This document shows, in pieces, positions 1 to 5,273 of a DNA stretch of 5,273 nucleotides. The notes beneath the pieces are model-generated. The model had not been told where the DNA came from and searched no databases. It saw only the letters and a program-made list of their open reading frames with translations. The DNA comes from Actinomycetospora sp. (lineage in GTDB: Bacteria; Actinomycetota; Actinomycetes; Mycobacteriales; Pseudonocardiaceae). The DNA lies in the NCBI GenBank assembly GCA_025925615.1, contig JAICLN010000293.1:1-5273 (forward strand), written 5' to 3'. A program made the position numbers and the translations under genes. Each line of letters opens with the position of its first letter. Position 1 is the first letter of the stretch.

Positions 1-1041
<1,041 letters not shown>

Positions 1042-1094
1042 CGCCACACCGTCCCCCGGAGTCGGTCCCTCGTGCACCCCTGTTCGTCCGACGC

Positions 1095-1100
1095 AGGTTA
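1095..1100 (-). promoter_or_regulatory. Possible -10 box of the kinase gene
   Basis: TAACCT on the minus strand fits the actinobacterial TANNNT -10 pattern, and transcription would begin near 1088, giving a leader of about 45 nt that includes the GGGGGA ribosome site. No convincing -35 hexamer lies 16-18 bp upstream. This is the only TANNNT I see in the gap between the MerR gene and the kinase. The kinase may also be read through from the MerR gene. Confidence 0.3.
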
Positions 1101-1184
1101 CGCGCTGCGATCATCCCACGGGGAAGAGCGCCCGCGCGGCCGAGCCGGGTGATCTCCGGGGCCACGGTCCGCACACACGCGGGC

Positions 1185-1727
1185 TCAGGCGCCGCAGGCC
1201 CCGCCGTAGGTGGTGATCTTGTAGTCGACCACGGCGAGGGCGCCCTGGAGGTCCCGCAGCTGCGCGACGATCGCCGCGCGCTGCTCGAGGAGCAGGCCGA
1301 GGCGCTCGTCCTGGGTGTCCGGCCCGGCCTTGACCAGCGAGAGGTACCGGCTCACCGACGCGATCGGCATCCCGGAGAGCCGCAGCCAGGTCACGAAGGC
1401 GATCCGCCCCAGGGCGTCGCGGTCGTACACGCGGCGCCCGGAGGTGTCCCGGTCGGTCTCGACCAGCCCGATCCGCTCGTAGTAGCGCAGCGTGTGGGCC
1501 GTGATCCCGGTGATCTCGGCGACCTCGGAGATCCCGAGGGGCTCGGGGAGATCGTCGGGCAGCCGCATCGCGCGCACCAGCTCGTCGTTCAGCGGCGGCA
1601 GCGAGCCGTCCTCCGCGGCGACCGAGTCCAGGATCGCGCGCAGGCGGGTCGCCGGGTGGAGGGGCGGCTCGGCGACCGCGGGGAACTCCGCCGGCCCTGC
1701 CTCCGGAACGGTGCTCAGTGCCGTCAT
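1185..1727 (-). CDS. MerR-family transcriptional regulator, AdhR/NmlR-like, with N-terminal extension
   Basis: One-component DNA-binding regulator of 180 residues. The winged helix-turn-helix begins at about residue 66 (ISEVAEITGITAHTLRYYE; HTLRYYERIGL at 78-88 is the MerR hallmark). The wing and second helical pair follow (GRRVYD 98-102, LRLSGMPI 115-122), then the antiparallel dimerisation helix at about 139-172, ending DYKITTY. This C-terminal form is typical of the aldehyde/electrophile-responsive AdhR/NmlR branch rather than metal-binding MerR, CueR or ZntR. The only cysteine is Cys178, three residues from the end, so neither a metal site nor the usual DNA-binding-domain sensor Cys is visible. 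Residues 1-65 precede the fold, whereas most family members begin within a few residues of it. ATG 1727 is chosen because a -10 box lies exactly 7 nt upstream; ATG at residue 54 is the alternative. The effector is unknown. It lies divergent from the L,D-transpeptidase gene and upstream of the kinase. Confidence 0.92.
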   Translation of the reverse strand: MTALSTVPEAGPAEFPAVAEPPLHPATRLRAILDSVAAEDGSLPPLNDELVRAMRLPDDLPEPLGISEVAEITGITAHTLRYYERIGLVETDRDTSGRRVYDRDALGRIAFVTWLRLSGMPIASVSRYLSLVKAGPDTQDERLGLLLEQRAAIVAQLRDLQGALAVVDYKITTYGGACGA

Positions 1728-1734
1728 GACCTCG

Positions 1735-1765
1735 ACGCTAGGCCTTCGAGTGCGCTCGAAGCCAA
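1735..1765 (-). promoter_or_regulatory. MerR-type promoter with 19-bp spacer, predicted leaderless
   Basis: On the minus strand, -35 TTGGCT (1765-1760) is followed by a 19-bp spacer and -10 TAGCGT (1740-1735). Seven bases then lead to the ATG at 1727. An over-long 19-20-bp spacer with the operator inside it is the defining architecture of MerR-controlled promoters, where the activated regulator untwists DNA to realign the two boxes. A start site 6-7 nt after the -10 would fall at or next to the A of the ATG, so the transcript should have no leader. The GAGG at 1734-1731 is too near the ATG to act as a ribosome site. Confidence 0.75.
1744..1761. promoter_or_regulatory. MerR operator dyad CTTCGAG-N4-CTCGAAG
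   Basis: A perfect inverted repeat with 7-bp arms (1744-1750 and 1755-1761) around TGCG. It lies between the -35 and -10 of the MerR gene promoter, touching the -35. Size and placement match operators of the MerR family, such as the 18-bp SoxR box. Autoregulation by the adjacent MerR protein is inferred. Confidence 0.75.
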
Positions 1766-1826
1766 CTCCGGGTTGCACGGGTCCGGCACGCGTACAGGGC
1801 CGCGACGATCACGTGCGCCTCGACCC

Positions 1827-1874
1827 CTGCGCACCTGCGCAGCCGACCTCCGCTGTGAGCGGCACAGGTGCGCA
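1827..1874. repeat. Nested inverted repeats in the merR-ldt divergent region
   Basis: Two overlapping dyads share one element. CTGCGCA-CC-TGCGCAG (1827-1842) is a perfect palindrome with a 2-bp centre. In addition TGCGCACCTG (1828-1837) has an exact 10-bp inverted copy CAGGTGCGCA at 1865-1874. The rest of the 290-bp gap (1728-2017) shows no clear σ70-type promoter for the rightward gene, so these repeats are the best candidates for control of the transpeptidase or for an RNA hairpin in its leader. Function is unknown. Confidence 0.4.
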
Positions 1875-2004
1875 CGAACCGGTCGGGCGGCACCCAGCAG
1901 GGCACGAATCAGGCGGTGGACCTGCGGAAACACGCCCACCCGTGCCACGGGAGGACGCGGCGCGTGTGGGACCGTCAGCGTGGGCGCGCTCGGCGCCGGG
2001 GAGC

Positions 2005-2009
2005 GAGGG
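2005..2009 (+). promoter_or_regulatory. Ribosome binding site deciding the ldt start
   Basis: GAGGG lies 8 nt before GTG 2018 but 14 nt before ATG 2024, so it favours the GTG. The difference is only two residues at the cytoplasmic end of the signal peptide. Confidence 0.5.
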
Positions 2010-2017
2010 CGTTTCGG

Positions 2018-3250
2018 GTGACGATGTGGCGTGCGGTGCGTCGGGGGACGGACCGGCGCGGATCGGCCTCGACCTGGCGTGCGCCCGTGGTGCTCGCCGC
2101 GGCCGCCGTGCTCGTGCTCGGGGCCGCCGCCTGCTCCGGCGGCGGGTCCACCTCCGCCGCGTCCTCGCCGGCCGCGTCGACGGGCGCCCCGTCGTCCGCG
2201 CTGCCCCCGCCCGGGCCCCGGGTGACGGTCGACCCGGCCGCGGACGTCAACCCGACCGCCCCGGTGCACGTCCACGCCGACGGGGGCCGCATCACCGCGG
2301 TGCACATGACCAACCCGGCCGGTCAGGCGATCACGGGGACGACCTCGCCGGACGGCGCCACCTGGACCACCGACGAACCGCTGGCCTACGCCCGCACCTA
2401 CACCGTCGTCGCCGACGCCGTCTCGCCGCAGGGCGCGCCCACCCACGTGCAGTCCTCGGTCGCCACGCTGGCCCCGAAGCAGACCGACAGCGCGGCCGTC
2501 GACCCCGGCAGCACGAACGTCGGGGTCGGGCAGCCGATCGCGGTGACCTTCTCCCACGCGGTGGACGACAAGGACGCGGCGGTCAAGGCGCTGGCGGTGA
2601 CCTCGAACCCGCCGCAGCCCGGCGCGTGGCACTGGATCTCCTCGACCCAGGTCGACTACCGGCCCCAGACGTACTGGAAGCCGAACACCTCGGTCACGCT
2701 GGAGGGCAAGCTGCTCGGCGCGGACCTCGGCGGCGGGGCGTTCGGCGCGAAGGACCTCCACGAGACCTTCCACGTGCACGACGCGTGGGTCGCCAAGGCC
2801 GACGGCGGCGCCGAGCAGATGCAGATCTTCGACAACGGCGCGCTGGTCAGGACGATGAAGATCAGCCTCGGGTCCCCGCAGTTCCCGACGCACACCGGCG
2901 CCCACGTCATCTCCGACAAGCAGCCCAGCGTGGTCATGGACTCGGCCACCTACGGCGTGATGCCGGGCCAGCCGGGCTACTACAAGGAGACCGTGCTCCT
3001 CGACGAGCGCATCTCCAACGACGGCGAGTTCGTCCACTCCGCGCCGTGGTCGGTCGGGCAGCAGGGCACCGACAACGTCTCCCACGGCTGCGTCAACCTC
3101 AGCCCCGCCGACGCGCAGTGGTTCTTCGACCACTTCGGGGTCGGCGACGTCGTCGAGGTGACCAACTCCGGCGGGCCGGCCCTCCCGGTCTGGGACCGCT
3201 GGGGCGACTGGGCGCTGCCGTGGGCGCAGTGGCAGGCGGGCTCGACCTGA
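2018..3250 (+). CDS. Lipoprotein L,D-transpeptidase (LdtMt2-like, Ig-like + YkuD)
   Basis: Cell-wall enzyme that joins peptidoglycan stems by 3-3 (meso-DAP to meso-DAP) cross-links through a cysteine acyl-enzyme; this class underlies penicillin tolerance and is inhibited by carbapenems. 410 residues. An Arg-rich start and hydrophobic segment (23-35) end at lipobox GAAAC, with Cys39 as predicted lipid anchor. A Ser/Ala/Pro linker (to about 70) leads to two Ig-like domains (about 70-165 and 170-255), then the YkuD domain (about 260-390). The catalytic motif is SHGCVN (Cys358, His356), with a further conserved His in GEFVH. The Trp-rich end (WDRWGDW, WAQW) matches the C-terminal subdomain of LdtMt2; that protein's Pro/Thr tail is absent. 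Start: GTG 2018 has GAGGG (2005-2009) 8 nt upstream; ATG 2024, two codons later, has a 14-nt spacing. The open frame back to 1868 is Arg-rich and unlike a signal peptide. Confidence 0.95.
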   Translation: MTMWRAVRRGTDRRGSASTWRAPVVLAAAAVLVLGAAACSGGGSTSAASSPAASTGAPSSALPPPGPRVTVDPAADVNPTAPVHVHADGGRITAVHMTNPAGQAITGTTSPDGATWTTDEPLAYARTYTVVADAVSPQGAPTHVQSSVATLAPKQTDSAAVDPGSTNVGVGQPIAVTFSHAVDDKDAAVKALAVTSNPPQPGAWHWISSTQVDYRPQTYWKPNTSVTLEGKLLGADLGGGAFGAKDLHETFHVHDAWVAKADGGAEQMQIFDNGALVRTMKISLGSPQFPTHTGAHVISDKQPSVVMDSATYGVMPGQPGYYKETVLLDERISNDGEFVHSAPWSVGQQGTDNVSHGCVNLSPADAQWFFDHFGVGDVVEVTNSGGPALPVWDRWGDWALPWAQWQAGST

Positions 3251-3283
3251 TCGGGTCAGCTCGCCCGGCAGTCCGGGTCGAGC
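3240..3283. terminator. Possible bidirectional terminator over two convergent stop codons
   Basis: GCTCGACC (3240-3247) has a perfect 8-bp inverted copy, GGTCGAGC (3276-3283). Inside lies a second hairpin, CCCGG-CAGT-CCGGG (3264-3277), which competes with the outer stem for two bases. The structure includes the transpeptidase stop (3248-3250) and the stop plus last codons of the opposing response regulator (3256-3258). The gap between the two genes is only 5 bp, so any termination signal must overlap coding sequence. There is no T-tract on either side, which is common in high-GC actinomycetes but keeps this tentative. Confidence 0.4.
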
Positions 3284-3930
3284 AGACCGTGGCGCAGCAC
3301 GAAGGACGCGGCCCCGAGGCGTGAGTGCACGCCGAGGGCGGCGAGCACCGCGCGGACGTGGCTGCGGACGGTGGCCACGGTGACGCCCATCGTCACGGCC
3401 ATGTCCTCGGTCGAGGCGCCGGCGACGATCAGCTCGAGGCACTGCCGTTCCCGGGTTCGCAGCGCCCCCATCCGGCGCCGGGCCTCCAGGGTGCCGGCCG
3501 GATCGTCCGTGAGTCCTCCGGTGCCCTCGCCCTCCTCCTCGCCGGGCTCGGTGCCCACGCCCACCTCGCCGCGGGCGGCCCGCTCGATCGCGTCGACGAG
3601 TTCATCGCCGGACACGGTCTTGAGCAGGTGCCCGGCCGCGCCCGCCTCGGCGGCCGCCCGGGGGCCGGGGGCACCCGTCGAGCCGGTGAGCACGAGGACC
3701 CGGGTCTGCGGACACGCGTCGGTCAGGCGTGAGAGGAAGGTCGTGGCGGGACCGACGGCGAGCGCGGCGGCGTCGACGAGGCAGACGTCGGGTCGGGCTC
3801 CCCGCGTCCGCGCCAACGTCTCGGTCTCCGAGGTCGCGACTCCCGCGAGCTCGAATCCACGCTCGACGAGGAACGCCCCGACGAGGTCGGTCAGCAGCAG
3901 GTGATCGTCCGCGATGAGGACACTGATCAT
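3256..3930 (-). CDS. NarL/LuxR-type response regulator, canonical receiver
   Basis: Two-component response regulator of 224 residues that should bind DNA when phosphorylated. The receiver (about 1-120) keeps every functional residue: acidic pair Asp8-Asp9 in LIADDH, phospho-accepting Asp53 in CLVDAAAL, Thr82 in VLVLTG and Lys104 in HLLKT. A Glu/Gly-rich linker (about 124-148, GEEEGEGTG) leads to a GerE/LuxR helix-turn-helix (about 155-217: LRTRERQCLELI, then TVATVRSHVRAVLAALGVHSR). Start: ATG 3930 begins directly with the β1 strand and has AGGGGA (3940-3935) 4 nt upstream; an open frame extends to 4023 but its extra residues have no family counterpart. It is divergent from a second LuxR-type regulator and convergent with the transpeptidase. 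A histidine kinase at 4824 is the nearest candidate partner. Target genes are unknown. Confidence 0.94.
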   Translation of the reverse strand: MISVLIADDHLLLTDLVGAFLVERGFELAGVATSETETLARTRGARPDVCLVDAAALAVGPATTFLSRLTDACPQTRVLVLTGSTGAPGPRAAAEAGAAGHLLKTVSGDELVDAIERAARGEVGVGTEPGEEEGEGTGGLTDDPAGTLEARRRMGALRTRERQCLELIVAGASTEDMAVTMGVTVATVRSHVRAVLAALGVHSRLGAASFVLRHGLLDPDCRAS

Positions 3931-3956
3931 CGATTCCCCTGTGGTCGACCGGCAGC

Positions 3957-3976
3957 CGTCACTAAATCCGGTGACG
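3957..3976. promoter_or_regulatory. Dyad A, CGTCAC-N8-GTGACG
   Basis: Perfect 6-bp arms (3957-3962, 3971-3976) around an A/T-richer centre that contains the candidate -10 of the leftward response regulator. It is one of three related dyads in this intergenic region. Possible operator; the binding protein is unknown. Confidence 0.45.
3961..3966 (-). promoter_or_regulatory. Possible -10 box of the canonical response regulator
   Basis: TTTAGT on the minus strand, within the only A/T-rich patch of the divergent region. It would start transcription near 3954 and leave a leader of about 24 nt carrying the AGGGGA ribosome site. No good -35 is visible. It lies inside the dyad at 3957-3976. Confidence 0.35.
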
Positions 3977-4018
3977 CCCGTCCCGCCGTCGGGTTGACGG
4001 CCGGGACGTCTCGAAAGG

Positions 4019-4035
4019 GTCACGACGCCGGTGAG
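4019..4035. promoter_or_regulatory. Dyad B, GTCAC-N7-GTGAG (imperfect)
   Basis: Same half-site as the two flanking dyads, with one mismatched outer pair; four of five arm pairs are kept. It sits about midway between dyads A and C and does not overlap a recognised promoter box. The weakest of the three. Confidence 0.3.
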
Positions 4036-4065
4036 CCCCCAAGATGGAGGAGGATCGCGGCCGTC

Positions 4066-4082
4066 GTCACCCCTAGCGTGAC
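4066..4082. promoter_or_regulatory. Dyad C, GTCAC-N7-GTGAC
   Basis: Perfect 5-bp arms (4066-4070, 4078-4082) flanking and overlapping the TAGCGT -10 box of the rightward regulator. A protein bound here would block RNA polymerase, so repression or autorepression is the simplest reading, by inference only. Confidence 0.45.
4074..4079 (+). promoter_or_regulatory. -10 box for the pseudo-receiver regulator, predicted leaderless
   Basis: TAGCGT is identical to the -10 before the MerR gene and stands 6 nt before ATG 4086, so the mRNA should begin at or within a base or two of the start codon. No Shine-Dalgarno sequence stands at the normal distance. GGAGGAGG at 4046-4053 is 32 nt upstream and would not be in such a transcript. 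No -35 match is evident 17-18 bp upstream. Confidence 0.55.
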
Positions 4083-4085
4083 TCC

Positions 4086-4673
4086 ATGGAACCCGTTCGT
4101 GTCCGTTACGTCACCGGTTCCCGACTCCTCGCCGACGCGCTCGGTCGGCGCCTGGTCGCGGAGCCCGATCTCGTTCCCGTCGGCGGCGCCGAGGCCGACG
4201 TGGTGCTCGTCGAGGTCGTCGACGGCGCCGGGACGGTCCCGGACCCCGACAGGACACGGGCGGGGCGCCTCGTCGTCCTCGCCGTGGACGACGCCCCGAG
4301 CGGTGCCGTCGAGGCGGCCCGGGCCGGCGCCGCGGCCTGGGTGGACCACCGGTGCGGTGCCGAGGACCTGCTGCGGGTCGTGCGTGGCGTCGCGCGCGGC
4401 GGGGCCTTCTTCCCGCGGGACGTGCAGGCCGAGGTCCTGCGGTCGCTGCGGGCGGACGCGGCGACCGGCACGCCGTCGGGACCCCTCGCGACGCTGACCG
4501 GGCGGGAGCGCGACGTACTGGACACGCTCGCCGACGGTCTCGGCAACCGCGAGGTGGGCGAGCGCCTCGGGATGTCGTACAACACGGTGCGCACGCACAT
4601 CAACGAGATCTTCCGGAAGCTCGGCGTGCACACGCGGGTGGACGCGGTGCGCATGTTGCGGAGCGCCCGATGA
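4086..4673 (+). CDS. LuxR-type regulator with degenerate (pseudo-)receiver domain
   Basis: DNA-binding regulator of 195 residues with response-regulator layout. The C-terminal GerE/LuxR helix-turn-helix (about 134-195) is intact: LTGRERDVLDTLADGLGNREVGERLGMS, then NTVRTHINEIFRKLGVHTR. The N-terminal part (1-110) follows the receiver pattern of strands and helices but lacks each phosphorylation residue. The acidic pair is replaced (VRYVTGS), the acceptor Asp is Glu43 in VVLVEVVDG, the Thr is Ala66 in VVLAVDD, and the Lys is His88 in WVDHR. It is also shorter between β3 and β4 than normal. It is thus an atypical receiver, probably not phosphorylated; Glu may mimic the phosphorylated state. Start ATG 4086 fits the β1 strand and the leaderless promoter. 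It is divergent from a canonical response regulator and 150 bp upstream of a histidine kinase. Target and signal are unknown. Confidence 0.92.
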   Translation: MEPVRVRYVTGSRLLADALGRRLVAEPDLVPVGGAEADVVLVEVVDGAGTVPDPDRTRAGRLVVLAVDDAPSGAVEAARAGAAAWVDHRCGAEDLLRVVRGVARGGAFFPRDVQAEVLRSLRADAATGTPSGPLATLTGRERDVLDTLADGLGNREVGERLGMSYNTVRTHINEIFRKLGVHTRVDAVRMLRSAR

Positions 4674-4709
4674 CCGCCGCGGTGGAGCGGATCACTCCGA
4701 ATGTCCGCT

Positions 4710-4722
4710 GCGTACAGGGCCG
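4710..4722 (+). repeat. 13-bp sequence shared with 1790-1802
   Basis: GCGTACAGGGCCG occurs identically here and at 1790-1802, both times in a non-coding region upstream of a rightward gene. A shorter part, GTACAGGG, also occurs inside the kinase gene near 4904. A 13-mer match can arise by chance in 5 kb of GC-rich DNA, so this is recorded as a pattern and not as a proven site. Confidence 0.3.
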
Positions 4723-4759
4723 AACGGTGGTCGCGATGGAACTTGGCCCGTCCGACGAT

Positions 4760-4805
4760 GGGGGAGCACACCGGGGGAGCAGAAGGGGGACCAGATCAGG
4801 AGGGG
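4760..4805 (+). repeat. Regularly spaced G-runs in the histidine kinase leader
   Basis: Runs of five G at 4760-4764, 4773-4777 and 4785-4789 are followed by a run of four at 4802-4805. The first two are part of a direct repeat, GGGGGAGCA. Start-to-start spacing is 13, 12 and 17 bp. The strand with G-runs is the mRNA-like strand, ending just before the ribosome site. It could form a G-quadruplex, although the loops (8, 7 and 12 nt) are long, or be a multi-site protein target. Confidence 0.35.
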
Positions 4806-4810
4806 ACCGA

Positions 4811-4817
4811 GAGGAGG
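4811..4817 (+). promoter_or_regulatory. Strong ribosome binding site of the histidine kinase
   Basis: GAGGAGG is 6 nt before GTG 4824, near-ideal complementarity and spacing. It fixes the start and indicates that this gene, unlike the regulator before it, is translated from a leader. Confidence 0.8.
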
Positions 4818-4823
4818 CACGAC

Positions 4824-5273
4824 GTGGACACGGGGGAGACCGCACTGCTCCACGACATCGCGCACGAGGTGGCGACGCTCTCCGCGCTCGTCGCCGCCGT
4901 CCGGGTACAGGGGGGCCTGGACGCGGCGGCCGGGGAGCACATGCGACTCGTCGAGCGTGAGGTCGACCTGCTCCTCGACCTGGTCGGGTGCTGCTGCGCG
5001 ACCTCCGGCCTGCCCGACGAGGACGACGACGTCGTCGACCTGAGGGAGCTGCTCGCGGAGGTGGTGGCGGGGCGCCACGCCGCCTCCCGCGGCTCGGTGA
5101 CACTGCGTCCGGGCCCGGGCATGGTCGTCCGGACCCGCGCACGAGTGCTGCGTCGCCTCGTGACCAACCTCGTCGACAATGCGGTGCGCGCGGCGGGGCC
5201 GGCCGGACGCGTCGAGGTGGAGCTGGTCGGGACCGACGTTCCCCGGGTCCGTGTCCTCGACGACGGCCCGGGC
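4824..5273 (+). CDS. Small soluble sensor histidine kinase, C-terminus outside window
   Basis: Autophosphorylating kinase of a two-component system; 150 residues visible. It starts directly with the dimerisation/phosphotransfer helix: LLHDIAHEVATLSALV (8-23), with His14 followed by Glu15 the likely phosphorylated His; His10 is the alternative. The second helix (about 36-54) ends in an unusual Cys-Cys-Cys (56-58), followed by an acidic stretch (DEDDD, 65-69). The HATPase_c domain begins at about 70, with the N box in LVTNLVDNAVRAAG (112-125) and the first G-box VLDDGPG (144-150) at the window edge. No signal peptide, membrane helix, HAMP, PAS or GAF domain precedes the core, so it is cytosolic and must take its signal from a partner or through the core itself. 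GTG 4824 is fixed by the GAGGAGG site. The likely partner is the response regulator at 3256-3930, inferred from proximity. Total length is unknown. Confidence 0.88.
   Translation, partial: MDTGETALLHDIAHEVATLSALVAAVRVQGGLDAAAGEHMRLVEREVDLLLDLVGCCCATSGLPDEDDDVVDLRELLAEVVAGRHAASRGSVTLRPGPGMVVRTRARVLRRLVTNLVDNAVRAAGPAGRVEVELVGTDVPRVRVLDDGPG

Noticed and set aside
1773..1797. TTGCAC plus TACAGG as a rightward promoter for the transpeptidase
   Set aside because: The spacing is only 14 bp and the second hexamer lacks the final T of TANNNT, so it does not qualify.
1939..1951. Palindrome CCCGTG-C-CACGGG upstream of the transpeptidase
   Set aside because: A 1-bp centre cannot form a hairpin, and 6-bp GC palindromes are frequent at this base composition. 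Kept only as a note.
1868..2017. N-terminal lengthening of the transpeptidase to GTG 1868
   Set aside because: The extra 50 residues are Arg/His-rich with no family counterpart and would push the signal peptide about 90 residues inward, which is not plausible for a secreted lipoprotein. The start at 2018 or 2024 has a normal signal peptide.
1724..3442. Very long leftward open frame opposite the transpeptidase gene
   Set aside because: Its translation is low-complexity Arg/Gly/Val/Asp sequence produced by high-GC codon bias; the opposite strand encodes a clear L,D-transpeptidase.
3931..4023. Upstream extension of the canonical response regulator to 4023
   Set aside because: ATG 3930 starts exactly at the receiver β1 strand with a good ribosome site. 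The extension would cover the dyad and promoter region and has no receiver-like sequence.
4670..4960. Open frame of 96 codons starting in an ATGA overlap with the pseudo-receiver regulator stop
   Set aside because: The overlap looks like translational coupling, but the last 137 bases run out of frame through the histidine kinase gene and become Arg/Gly-rich shadow sequence. No domain is recognisable, and the strong ribosome site belongs to GTG 4824.
4692..5179. Leftward open frames opposite the histidine kinase gene
   Set aside because: Shadows of the kinase reading frame, with no ribosome site or recognisable domain.

Overview
The window is very GC-rich, with third-position G/C bias in every real gene. 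It encodes a Ser/Thr protein kinase, an LdtMt2-like lipoprotein L,D-transpeptidase and actinobacterial-style promoters (TANNNT -10 boxes, two of them placed for leaderless mRNAs). This points to a high-GC actinomycete. The transpeptidase resembles mycobacterial LdtMt2 across its whole length, so a member of the Pseudonocardiales/Mycobacteriales side is my best guess; this is inference, not shown by the sequence.

Left part (1-1727), read leftwards: a Hanks-type Ser/Thr kinase whose C-terminal part runs off the left edge, preceded by a MerR-family regulator with an unusual 65-residue N-terminal extension. The MerR gene has a textbook MerR-type promoter: 19-bp spacer, 18-bp dyad between -35 and -10, and a -10 only 7 nt before the ATG. 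It is probably autoregulated and leaderless.

Centre (2018-3250), read rightwards: a secreted lipoprotein L,D-transpeptidase that makes 3-3 cross-links in peptidoglycan. It ends 5 nt from the end of the convergent response-regulator gene (3256-3930, minus), and an inverted repeat covers both stop codons.

Right part (3256-5273), a signalling cluster: a canonical NarL/LuxR-type response regulator reads leftwards. Divergent from it is a second LuxR-type regulator whose receiver domain has lost every phosphorylation residue, with Glu in place of the phospho-accepting Asp. Downstream of that, in the same direction, is a small soluble histidine kinase, cut by the right edge. The 155-bp divergent region between the two regulators carries three related GTCAC-N7/8-GTGAC dyads, two of them sitting on the predicted -10 boxes.

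The most interesting reading is a compact two-component module made of a sensor-less kinase, a phosphorylatable regulator and a phosphorylation-independent partner regulator that may share operators. The grouping is inferred from gene order and has not been demonstrated. No RNA gene, mobile element, CRISPR array or integration site was seen.
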